Source of the DNA: a virus
Length of the DNA stretch: 61,308 nucleotides
Virus record (IMG/VR): IMGVR_UViG_3300034284_003027
Location: 1 to 61,308 of that record
Direction: 5' to 3' (one strand)
The notes beneath the pieces are model-generated. The model searched no databases. It worked only from the letters and a program-made list of their open reading frames with translations, and was not told the origin of the DNA. Of the stretch, positions 51,009-59,079 are shown piece after piece; the first letter of the stretch is position 1; each line of letters opens with the position of its first letter. The position numbers and the translations under genes are program-made.

Positions 51009-53479
51009 CCTTGGAACGTCTCTTCAAAAAGCATCGCATAGTCTTTTGGTACGACCAGGAAGAATCCCTGCGCGGAGACTTCGACGCGATTAGCCTTCCA
51101 GGAGTAGAGAAGGTCGAAATCGCAAACAATGAGTTTGGGCTCAAATATCGCCTGCTGCGCGAGCAAGCAGCACAGAAGTTCTTGGTTTTCAAATCCGGTC
51201 CTCAGCCGGAAGATCGCGATAACTGGCTGCTCGATGTCCAGCTTGCTCATTCCGACTTCCGAACCGACAAAGCATCTCTGTGGTTAACTGAGCTCGAGTT
51301 GCCATACGAGTTTCGTCCGATCGTAAATTGCCATGAGTTCTTCTTTAACAGTGCCAAACGGCGCGATCAACTGAAAGATCAAGTTACCAAGACCGATACG
51401 ACGACGCAGATTTGCATCAAAATGCTCAGTGTTTGCGCGGACAGCGATTCTAGAATCGATAGCGTTCTGGAGAACCTGCTAGAAGAGCTAGCGACCGATT
51501 CGACCGCCAAGCGATACGATTTAATCAACAAATGTGGTCTCGATCCGTTTCTGTGGGAGCAAGTTAAGAAGGCCTATCAATACGAGAGCAATGCCCCATC
51601 GGTCAAGGATTTCGCGATCGAGCTATTCAAGTCCTGCTATCAGATGGAATTAGGCGGAACGGGCAAGCTTGGGAACGAGGCGTTAGTATTCCTGAAACGC
51701 TGGAAGGACTCACGCACCCACGAAAAAACTTTTGAAACCCTATCGGACCGGTTCTCCGAAGTTCTGGGCATCCACAACGATCTCGAACGTCGCGAACTAA
51801 AGCAACTCGCTGAGGTGGACTACTTCCGTCTAATCGATCAACGCGTGCTGAGTGAACTAGCAAGCAAAGTCCTGGGACGCACGATCTCCGCCGGCGAATG
51901 CACGCAGGTCATCCGCTCGCGTCGCCGAGGGCATTGGTATCGTGAATACGCCGATCTGTACGAAGCCGTTGGCTATGCCGCTGAGTTACTGCATATGCTC
52001 AACACCCTGTCGCTCGACCTGGCTTCGATCGAGCAAGGCGTCGCAGCGTACGTTGGTTCGCTGTACAAGATCGATCAGGTGTATCGCAAGTTCATCTACC
52101 ACAGCGTGCGTGCTGGCCAAGCGACTTTCTTTGGCCCATTGAACCAACAGGTTTGCAAGATGTACACCAATTCGTTCCTTCTTCCACTCGGTGACCGATG
52201 GCAGGAGCTGGTGGATAAGCTCGAGCGTTGGTCTTTGCCAGGCCAACGACATCAAACGGACTTCTACAAGAGCTACGTTGGGCGTGTGCTGGATAAGAAC
52301 AACAAGATCTATGTGATCATCTCGGATGCGCTGCGATTCGAGATCGGCGAGGAGCTCTGTCGACTCATCCGGGCCGAGGACAAATTCGAAGCCAAGATCG
52401 AGCACATGATATCGGTCTTGCCGAGTTACACGCAGTTGGGGATGGCAGCTCTCCTTCCGCATTCTGAATTACAGATCAACGCCGACAAGACGCCTACCGT
52501 CAATCTGAACGGACAATCGTCCTCCGGTACGGCGAATCGAGAAAAGATCTTGAAATCGGCAACTAAGAATAGCGCGCTTGCAGTCAAGGCGGACGAGCTG
52601 ATTGCTAAGACCAAGGAAGAAGTCCGCGAACTGGTTCGAGATCACGATGTGATCTACGTGTATCAAAACATCATTGACAAACGGGGGCACACTCGCGACA
52701 CCGAACGCAAGGCGTTCGAGGCGACCGAAGAAGCGATGGAAGAGATCGTCAAGCTAGTTCGCAAGTTGACCAGCGCAAATGCGACCAACGTGGTGATCAC
52801 GGCAGATCACGGCTTTATTTACCAGGACGAAGTGGAAGAGAGCGATTTCAGCTCTGCGGAGATCACCGGTAATGAGACGGCGTCAGATCGACGGTTTGTG
52901 GTTGGAAGCCAACTCAAGATCAGTGGTGGTGCGAAGCTCTATACTTCAGCGGAACTCGGGCTCAAAGGAGACTTGGAAGTTGCCGTCCCTAAGTCCATCA
53001 ACCGAATGCGTAAGAGCGGAGCGAGTGTTCGATTTATGCACGGCGGAAGCACATTGCAAGAAATCGTGATTCCGGTCATCCAGATTCGAAAACGGCGAGC
53101 AGCAGATGTAAGCGCTGTCGATGTAGATCTGTTGCCGCCGACAACCAGCGTGATCTCAACAGGGCAGTTGGCGCTCGTCTTCTACCAAACGGCTCCGATA
53201 ACTGAAAAGGTCCAAGCGAGAAAGCTGCGGATCGGATTATATGCTGGCGACGGGGAACTCATTTCAGATAGTCACGAGATCAGCTTCGACTTGTTGAGTG
53301 AGAACCCACGTGAACGAGAACTCAAGCTGCGTCTGGTGCTCTCCAAGATTGCTGACGCTTATAACCAGCAACAAGTTGTCCTCAAGTTGGAGGAAGTGGT
53401 TGCTGGTACGACCCATTACCAGGAATACAAGACAGTGCCGTTTACTTTAAGACGTTCTTTCACTAGTGATTTTGATTGA
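50969..53479 (+). CDS. pglZ: BREX phosphatase-like protein PglZ (BrxZ)
   Basis: An 836-residue protein of the alkaline-phosphatase superfamily. Metal ligands are visible in VIISDALRFEI (Asp near 452) and VVITADHGFIY (Asp/His near 612-613); GSTLQEIVIPV near 690 is a third conserved segment. Residues 13 onward (ALERLFKKHRIVFWYDQEES) match the normal PglZ N-terminus, so residues 1-12 are a repeat-derived addition. BrxZ is essential in BREX and has nuclease-like activity in some systems. A 112-nt gap with a hairpin separates it from brxL. Confidence 0.93.
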   Translation: MSSVENPKSKIQNALERLFKKHRIVFWYDQEESLRGDFDAISLPGVEKVEIANNEFGLKYRLLREQAAQKFLVFKSGPQPEDRDNWLLDVQLAHSDFRTDKASLWLTELELPYEFRPIVNCHEFFFNSAKRRDQLKDQVTKTDTTTQICIKMLSVCADSDSRIDSVLENLLEELATDSTAKRYDLINKCGLDPFLWEQVKKAYQYESNAPSVKDFAIELFKSCYQMELGGTGKLGNEALVFLKRWKDSRTHEKTFETLSDRFSEVLGIHNDLERRELKQLAEVDYFRLIDQRVLSELASKVLGRTISAGECTQVIRSRRRGHWYREYADLYEAVGYAAELLHMLNTLSLDLASIEQGVAAYVGSLYKIDQVYRKFIYHSVRAGQATFFGPLNQQVCKMYTNSFLLPLGDRWQELVDKLERWSLPGQRHQTDFYKSYVGRVLDKNNKIYVIISDALRFEIGEELCRLIRAEDKFEAKIEHMISVLPSYTQLGMAALLPHSELQINADKTPTVNLNGQSSSGTANREKILKSATKNSALAVKADELIAKTKEEVRELVRDHDVIYVYQNIIDKRGHTRDTERKAFEATEEAMEEIVKLVRKLTSANATNVVITADHGFIYQDEVEESDFSSAEITGNETASDRRFVVGSQLKISGGAKLYTSAELGLKGDLEVAVPKSINRMRKSGASVRFMHGGSTLQEIVIPVIQIRKRRAADVSAVDVDLLPPTTSVISTGQLALVFYQTAPITEKVQARKLRIGLYAGDGELISDSHEISFDLLSENPRERELKLRLVLSKIADAYNQQQVVLKLEEVVAGTTHYQEYKTVPFTLRRSFTSDFD

Positions 53480-53488
53480 TCCCCCGCT

Positions 53489-53516
53489 CTAAGCCGTCAA
53501 GAATTTCTGGGCTTAG
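53489..53516 (+). promoter_or_regulatory. Hairpin between pglZ and brxL
   Basis: CTAAGCC (53489-53495) pairs perfectly with GGCTTAG (53510-53516) around a 14-nt loop, followed by TTCG without a T-run. It may lower transcription into brxL or protect the upstream mRNA end. Confidence 0.3.
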
Positions 53517-53591
53517 TTCGAAATTGTAATCCGGGTAGATTGGTGAATCGGATCAGAAAGCAAAGCTAGAAGAAGGAACAAGGGAAACACA

Positions 53592-55643
53592 ATGACTCCA
53601 CTCGACATCAAAATCAACGAGCATTTTGGCGGGCTGGTCGTTCGCAAAGATCTGGTAAAGACGGTGAAAGGCAATGCGATCGTCCCGTCCTATGTTCTGG
53701 AGTATTTGCTGGGCCAATACTGCGCGACGGCTGATGAGGGTTCCATTCAGACTGGCATCGAGACGGTCAAGGATATCCTAGCGAAGCACTATGTGCACCG
53801 GAGCGAGGCTGGGCTTGTTCGATCTCAGATCCGGGAGAAGAAGCTCCGCAAGATCATCGATCGCGTGAGTGTTGATCTCAACGACAAGGAAGACGTGTAC
53901 CAAGCAACGTTCGCCAACCTGGGGATTAACAAGGTCGCTGTACCTGCCAGTACGATCAAGAAACACCAAAAGCTCTTAGTGGGTGGTGTTTGGTGTATAG
54001 CGGACTTGGATTATCAACACGACGAAGAGCAGAAGACGGTTCCATGGATTCTCGAATCGCTCAAGCCCATTCAGTTGTCGCATTTCGACTTGGACAGCTA
54101 CGTTGCCAGCAGAGCTCAATTCAGCACAGACGACTGGATTGACACGCTCATTCAAAGCATAGGCTTCAATCCAGAGTGTTTTGGCCGTAGAAGTAAACTA
54201 CTGCAACTGGTTCGACTGATCCCATTCTGTGAGCGAAACTACAATATCATTGAGCTTGGCCCGAAGGGGACAGGTAAGTCGCACGTTTACTCTGAATTCT
54301 CACCGCACGGGATGTTGATTTCAGGCGGGGAGGTAACGGTTCCAAAACTGTTCGTGGAGAACCGAGCGCCCTACAAAATCGGGCTTGTTGGTTACTGGGA
54401 CTGCGTCGCCTTTGACGAGTTCGCTGGAAAGAGCAAACGCGTTGACAAGGCACTTGTGGATATCATGAAGAACTACATGGCCAACAAGTCATTCTCGCGT
54501 GGTATCGAGACGCTCGGTGCAGAGGCGTCGATGGCCTTCGTAGGCAACACACAGCACACGGTGGCCCACATGTTGCGTCACAGCGATTTATTCGACGAAC
54601 TACCGCCCAATTATCACGATTCCGCATTTTTAGACCGAATCCACTTTTACATACCAGGGTGGGAAGTCGACATCATTCGCGGCGAGATGTTCACCTCTGG
54701 ATTCGGTTTCGTTGTCGATTATCTGGCAGAAGTTCTGCGGAGCCAGCGAAACTTCGATTACTCGCATCTCTACGCGGATCACTTCAGTTTGTCAGAAGAC
54801 ATTTCGACGCGAGATCGGGATGCGATCCACAAGACTTTTTCAGGGCTGATGAAGATTCTCTATCCGCATAAACAGGCAACGGTTGAGGAAATTGAAGAAG
54901 TTCTTCGTTTTGCGATCGAGGGCCGGAAACGGGTGAAAGATCAATTGATGCGCATTGATCAAACGTATGCCGCGGTGCGATTCGCGTTTACATCTCGTGG
55001 TGGACAAGAGTATCTGGTTCAGACGCTTGAGGAGGAACAGTATCCTAAGATCTATCACAAGCACGCCAATACGGAGGATGCTGGTCCACAAGAGGGAGCC
55101 ACTGAACTTTCCGTTGCTACCACAATCGAAAATCCAAAATCGCCAATCGAAAATCTAAAAGAAGGTCATGTGGAGATTAAAGAAAATCAGAAGGGCGTTA
55201 GCTTCGACGACTTGTTTGGTCCTTACTTGCGAGGTTCTTCGAAGATCGTAGTAACGGATGCCTACATACGGAACTTCCACCAAGCCAAGAACCTGATGGA
55301 CTTCCTGGAGACCGTATTTAAGTCGATGGACGAGGCGGGCGACATGGAAGTGCATCTGATTACATGCCAAGACGAGTTCCGGGTCGATCAACAAGAAGAT
55401 TTTTTCACTCAAATGCAAAGGAACTGCATACGCGTCGGTATCAAGTTCACCTGGGAGTACGACAGCACGATACACGCCAGGCATATTGTGACGGACCATG
55501 GCTGGAAAATTCTACTCGATCGCGGCCTCGACGTTTTCCAGCCGTTCGACAGCAAAGATGCGTTTTCACTGGCAGCCAGACTCCAGAGCCAACGTCTTTG
55601 CAAGAAGTTTGAGGTTACTTATTTGAGAACGCCAATCGGTTAG
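53592..55643 (+). CDS. brxL: BrxL-type AAA+ protein with C-terminal MIT_C (PLD-like) domain
   Basis: A 683-residue protein. Residues 1-200 are the BrxL N-terminal region (IKINEHFGGLVVRKDLVKTV, VPSYVLEYLLGQYC). The AAA+ core has Walker A GPKGTGKSH at about 224 and Walker B VAFDEFAGK near 275. Instead of a recognisable Lon-protease end, residues about 537-683 show SFDDLFGPYLRGSSKIVVTD, YIRNFHQAKNLMDFLE, HARHIVTDHGW and RGLDVFQPF, the MITD1 C-terminal PLD-like fold with a degenerate H-x-R/K motif. The join at 512-523 (IENPKSPIENLK) is repeat-encoded. BrxL is a DNA-binding AAA+ ring required for BREX defence. GGAACAAGGG precedes the ATG. Confidence 0.88.
   Translation: MTPLDIKINEHFGGLVVRKDLVKTVKGNAIVPSYVLEYLLGQYCATADEGSIQTGIETVKDILAKHYVHRSEAGLVRSQIREKKLRKIIDRVSVDLNDKEDVYQATFANLGINKVAVPASTIKKHQKLLVGGVWCIADLDYQHDEEQKTVPWILESLKPIQLSHFDLDSYVASRAQFSTDDWIDTLIQSIGFNPECFGRRSKLLQLVRLIPFCERNYNIIELGPKGTGKSHVYSEFSPHGMLISGGEVTVPKLFVENRAPYKIGLVGYWDCVAFDEFAGKSKRVDKALVDIMKNYMANKSFSRGIETLGAEASMAFVGNTQHTVAHMLRHSDLFDELPPNYHDSAFLDRIHFYIPGWEVDIIRGEMFTSGFGFVVDYLAEVLRSQRNFDYSHLYADHFSLSEDISTRDRDAIHKTFSGLMKILYPHKQATVEEIEEVLRFAIEGRKRVKDQLMRIDQTYAAVRFAFTSRGGQEYLVQTLEEEQYPKIYHKHANTEDAGPQEGATELSVATTIENPKSPIENLKEGHVEIKENQKGVSFDDLFGPYLRGSSKIVVTDAYIRNFHQAKNLMDFLETVFKSMDEAGDMEVHLITCQDEFRVDQQEDFFTQMQRNCIRVGIKFTWEYDSTIHARHIVTDHGWKILLDRGLDVFQPFDSKDAFSLAARLQSQRLCKKFEVTYLRTPIG
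55122..55161 (+). repeat. BREX-island AT-rich repeat, site 6 (inside brxL)
   Basis: CAATCGAAAATCCAAAATCG followed by CCAATCGAAAATCTAAAAG, in frame, placed exactly between the AAA+ part and the MIT_C domain of BrxL. Confidence 0.8.
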
Positions 55644-55696
55644 GTGACGGATACCTATCTAACACCTGCTTGGTATGACGTTCACAAATTGCGTTA

Positions 55697-56629
55697 CTAC
55701 GCTGCTCCTTTGCCAACAATTTCGATCGATCGGATTCGCCTGTAACGAGTCGAATTCAATTGAAGATCAGCCCATCTCGATTGGTGAACTTCAGGAGAAA
55801 GCCATGAAACATCAGTTGTTGCATCTCGCTCGGAGTCGTCGAGACCGTGCTCGAAATTCAATGCCGCTAGTTCTGTCATAACGTAACGTGCATGCATGAT
55901 TTCCTTCCCGGGTATTTCATCCCAGAGAACGATTTTCATTTGAAACCCACTTGGTAGTTGTTCTGGCAGTCTCGTTCGGCAATCCTTGTCGAAACGATGC
56001 GACCACGCATCTGCGGTGTCCGCAGGGGACTGTTTAACCTGATTTAAGTTAATTTTGCAATGACACTCGAATCGCTCCGGTTTCTTTCCATCATGGATTG
56101 AATGCTTGACAAGTTGAGCGAGTGATTCGTGATAGCGAGCTTTTTTCGGATCAAAATACGGATCTAGCAAAACGATCTCCTTGCTTATTCTCAATAGAGG
56201 AGCAGCTATGTTTCCGATTGACACTGCATCAATTGGAATTCGGTCGCCCCTTTTGGACTTCCAAGGATCGGTGTCTACAGACAGATCATTGAGCGATATT
56301 CGAGCTGGAAAAATCTCTTTCTCGGTTATTACTGCCTTAAATGGTTGAGACTTATGCTGCTCAAGGGTAGCCTCAATCCATTCTGGGCATTTACTTACGC
56401 GAGAAGGAATCAACCCGTGGCGTCTTTTGCACTGAGTAAGTAGTTCTACAGCACGTCGCGCTCTGTTTGGATCTTTGGCACGAAGCCATTTGAAAACCAC
56501 TTCTTCCCAACGCCGTGATGGCAGATTGGCAATATACCTCCCTTCGGAGATTCCGCATGCTTCGATGATTCGTTGAAACTGTTCAACCGATTCAAAAATC
56601 TCGGGGTCAAGAGAGTATTCTAGTAACAT
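55697..56629 (-). CDS. PLD-fold-like protein coupled to a DUF3696 ATPase
   Basis: A 310-residue protein. The N-terminal half is helical. From about residue 150 the text 'SKEIVLLDPYFDPKKARYHE', then 'KIVLWDEIPGKEIMHARYVM' and 'TELAALNFEHGLDD' follows phospholipase-D-like nucleases, with HARY in place of the HKD-type HxK. The ATG at 56629 lies 1 nt beyond the ATPase stop, so the two are coupled. It converges on brxL with a 53-nt gap. Effector nuclease or nucleic-acid binding is inferred. The sequence before 56629 in the same frame belongs to the ATPase overlap. Confidence 0.6.
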   Translation of the reverse strand: MLLEYSLDPEIFESVEQFQRIIEACGISEGRYIANLPSRRWEEVVFKWLRAKDPNRARRAVELLTQCKRRHGLIPSRVSKCPEWIEATLEQHKSQPFKAVITEKEIFPARISLNDLSVDTDPWKSKRGDRIPIDAVSIGNIAAPLLRISKEIVLLDPYFDPKKARYHESLAQLVKHSIHDGKKPERFECHCKINLNQVKQSPADTADAWSHRFDKDCRTRLPEQLPSGFQMKIVLWDEIPGKEIMHARYVMTELAALNFEHGLDDSERDATTDVSWLSPEVHQSRWADLQLNSTRYRRIRSIEIVGKGAA

Positions 56630-56630
56630 C

Positions 56631-58289
56631 CTAAAGAACCTCGTCCATACGTTCGTCAAAAAAGCCTTCTGGCCATCCTCCGATTAGGTCGCCTGAATTA
56701 GAAATGGGTAAGCATCTAAACTTGGTTCCTTCGTCATCGCTTTCTACAGCGTAAATTCTCAAGTCCTGAGAATTTAGGCGAGGCGCACTAGAATCGCCAG
56801 GAATCTTCGAGGCATTCGTTTCTCGAATTCGACGTAACATGCGAAGTAGCAAGAGTTCACTGTGTGTTTCTATAACTATGGTTCTCTCTTCAGAATGTAC
56901 GCCCACTCGAGGCTCGAACCATCTAGAGAGCCTACCCGTTTGGCTAGCGAAAAGATCTCCCAGCGTTGCTTGCTGTGTCGGGTGAAGGTGCAATTCAGGT
57001 TGTTCAACAAACAAAATTGGTAAGGATTGCTCCTGAGCAGCGACAATTACCGGAATGACTTGCGAAATACCGACCCCCACGTCTTCTAACGATACTAACG
57101 TGTCGGTCCGCGTATCACGAAGCACGATTTCGAGATTTCGCTGTACAGCCCCCTTTGGATCGCCGCCAGTCCACCAATTCTCGCACGTCGTCCAAATGCC
57201 GATACGCTGGACGACATATGGGGCTGAGAGTAGATCTCGGAGATCCAATTCCCAGCTCCTCCAACGCATATCGCCTTTGTGCACCATTAGCCCCACTTTT
57301 GGATTTTCTTCCAAGATGCATTGCCATGCAGCTTGTCCGCGAAACCATGAAAGGCTATTTGTCTTAAACGAGAATCGACGGGACCGTTCAGGAATTTCAC
57401 GGATAGGTCCCAAATGGCCTAAGGATGACAGCAATCGAATCGTATGTTTGGTCGAATCGACAATCACTTGGACGAAGAATTGACTGAAGCGACTAAACAA
57501 TACAGAACGGTAATAATCCTGAATATCATCGATTGTAGTTGTGTCGTCGTCATCGAGAGAACACATCGTTATCATCGATCTGGGTGTCAAGATTGCGCCG
57601 AGTGAATCTAAAACGACTCCGTTCCCGTAGCTCTCTTCTTCTGGGTCGATCTCAAATCGTTGCTTGTCATATCCACACTTTTCCGCAATGAGACTTGCGA
57701 CTGACTTATCGGCTATACGTGCGAAGGCGGGGTGTTCGAGATTGATGCTGCACAAATTTGCAACAGTTCCCTCATCATCACCACTCCAGGAACATCCGGT
57801 GGCTTGACTTCCGACAAGCGAAACGCCGTTGATGTACAGAAAAACTTTCTCCACAAGCGGATGACTAATTCCGTCGACAGGACGGAAATGTGTACCCACG
57901 ACTATTTCGATTCCTATCGACTTCACTCCCTGAATAAGCGGGCCGTTGATGTCGATCCCTGTCAATCGTTTCAATTCTGCTATACTCGCTGGGAGAATAT
58001 CATTATCTATAACCCGAAAATCCGCACGTATTCGGATCTTGCGGCTTTCGTCGTCGTGACCATGAACGAGGTTTGCAAATCCGCCAAGGCGGAGCTCCCC
58101 GTTTGTCGCACGTACTTCGTCGACATCGCCATTTCCCGTTTCCAGAATCTCACGCAAATAATGGAGAGCGTGAATTATTGTACTTTTCCCAGAGCTATTC
58201 GCCCCAAATATCAACGTCAGCGGTGCAAACTCAATTCGTTGTGTTTCACCAATTCCCTTGAAGTTTTCGATTTCGATTGCCGTTATCAT
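56631..58289 (-). CDS. AAA15-type ATPase with DUF3696 C-terminus
   Basis: A 552-residue ATPase. Walker A GANSSGKST at residues 29-37 after IENFKGIGETQRIEFAPLTL; signature-like VSLEDVGVGISQVIPV near 408; Walker B ILFVEQPELHLHP near 430; H-loop ETHSELLLLR near 465. The end 'SGDLIGGWPEGFFDERMDEV' is the DUF3696 tail. Such ATPases act with an effector partner in several anti-phage modules; here that is the PLD-like protein. AGGAATG precedes the ATG. A 115-nt gap separates it from the 224-residue gene. Confidence 0.88.
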   Translation of the reverse strand: MITAIEIENFKGIGETQRIEFAPLTLIFGANSSGKSTIIHALHYLREILETGNGDVDEVRATNGELRLGGFANLVHGHDDESRKIRIRADFRVIDNDILPASIAELKRLTGIDINGPLIQGVKSIGIEIVVGTHFRPVDGISHPLVEKVFLYINGVSLVGSQATGCSWSGDDEGTVANLCSINLEHPAFARIADKSVASLIAEKCGYDKQRFEIDPEEESYGNGVVLDSLGAILTPRSMITMCSLDDDDTTTIDDIQDYYRSVLFSRFSQFFVQVIVDSTKHTIRLLSSLGHLGPIREIPERSRRFSFKTNSLSWFRGQAAWQCILEENPKVGLMVHKGDMRWRSWELDLRDLLSAPYVVQRIGIWTTCENWWTGGDPKGAVQRNLEIVLRDTRTDTLVSLEDVGVGISQVIPVIVAAQEQSLPILFVEQPELHLHPTQQATLGDLFASQTGRLSRWFEPRVGVHSEERTIVIETHSELLLLRMLRRIRETNASKIPGDSSAPRLNSQDLRIYAVESDDEGTKFRCLPISNSGDLIGGWPEGFFDERMDEVL

Positions 58290-58404
58290 TTTTCATTCCT
58301 CATGCTGCAACCCAATAAGTGGGCTGCTTGGGGTTGGATTGTAATGGATGCTAGGTATTCACCGCGAGTACAACATTGCTAGGGAAGCTTGTAAATTGGT
58401 TCGA

Positions 58405-59079
58405 TCAGAATTTGGGTATAGAAATCGATGGTCCATCGCAGAACCACCAAGTTTCGCGGCAGTAAACTCGAGCCAATTTCTCGCTGTTCAGCGAGATTGC
58501 CGCCTTACATGTCATGTTCACGAACAGCGGTTGCAATCCATCCGTGGCCAAATCGCATAATGCGTTGACGATGATCTGTGGGCGGTCGTGCGTGCGCCCG
58601 TTGCCCAACCGCATGGTCCGGGCGTGATGGACCATGCAAGTTGGGTCGAGCAACACAACCATCGAAATGGATTCCATTTCATTAACATTGGAGTTCTCCT
58701 GGGCAAGCTTTGGTAACGCCTCGACTGATGTGAAAATGAGACAGCCGACTTGCCAAGTCACTGGAGGTAGATTGGACCGATCACATTTGCCTGCATCACA
58801 CAGCATGTCATAGATGTACGCTCCTGCATCCTTGCTGGAATAGACAACCGCAATACGACCTAGGTCAGCCTTGTCTGCTAGCGGCACTATGCGACCGAGC
58901 ATCGTTTCCAATCGAAGGAATTTTTCGAACAACAAGCCAACGTTGTCTTCGCGTAGCGAACGAAGGGTATCTGCATCCATACGGAGACGGCCAAGAAATT
59001 TATCTCCTTGACGCGAGATTCGATCGACTGAAAACATAGATTGGGCTCTGACAGGACTCTTCACTTCACACAGCAACAT
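58405..59079 (-). CDS. Unrecognised 224-residue partner of the helicase
   Basis: The ATG at 59079 overlaps the helicase stop by 14 nt and has GAGGAG 7 nt upstream; longer frames run inside the helicase. 'MLLCEVKSPVRAQSMFSVDR' is followed by a helical stretch, then 'RIAVVYSSKDAGAYIYDMLC', 'SISMVVLLDPTCMVHHARTM' and 'RPQIIVNALCDLATDGLQPL'. The alternating beta/alpha pattern suggests a Rossmann-like or nuclease-like fold, but no catalytic motif is clear and I know no family. Coupling to the helicase means they work together. Confidence 0.6.
   Translation of the reverse strand: MLLCEVKSPVRAQSMFSVDRISRQGDKFLGRLRMDADTLRSLREDNVGLLFEKFLRLETMLGRIVPLADKADLGRIAVVYSSKDAGAYIYDMLCDAGKCDRSNLPPVTWQVGCLIFTSVEALPKLAQENSNVNEMESISMVVLLDPTCMVHHARTMRLGNGRTHDRPQIIVNALCDLATDGLQPLFVNMTCKAAISLNSEKLARVYCRETWWFCDGPSISIPKF

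Noticed and set aside
44533-55161. CRISPR array as an explanation of the repeated AT-rich cores
   Set aside because: Sites are kilobases apart or inside genes, unit length is short and there are no regular unique spacers or cas genes.
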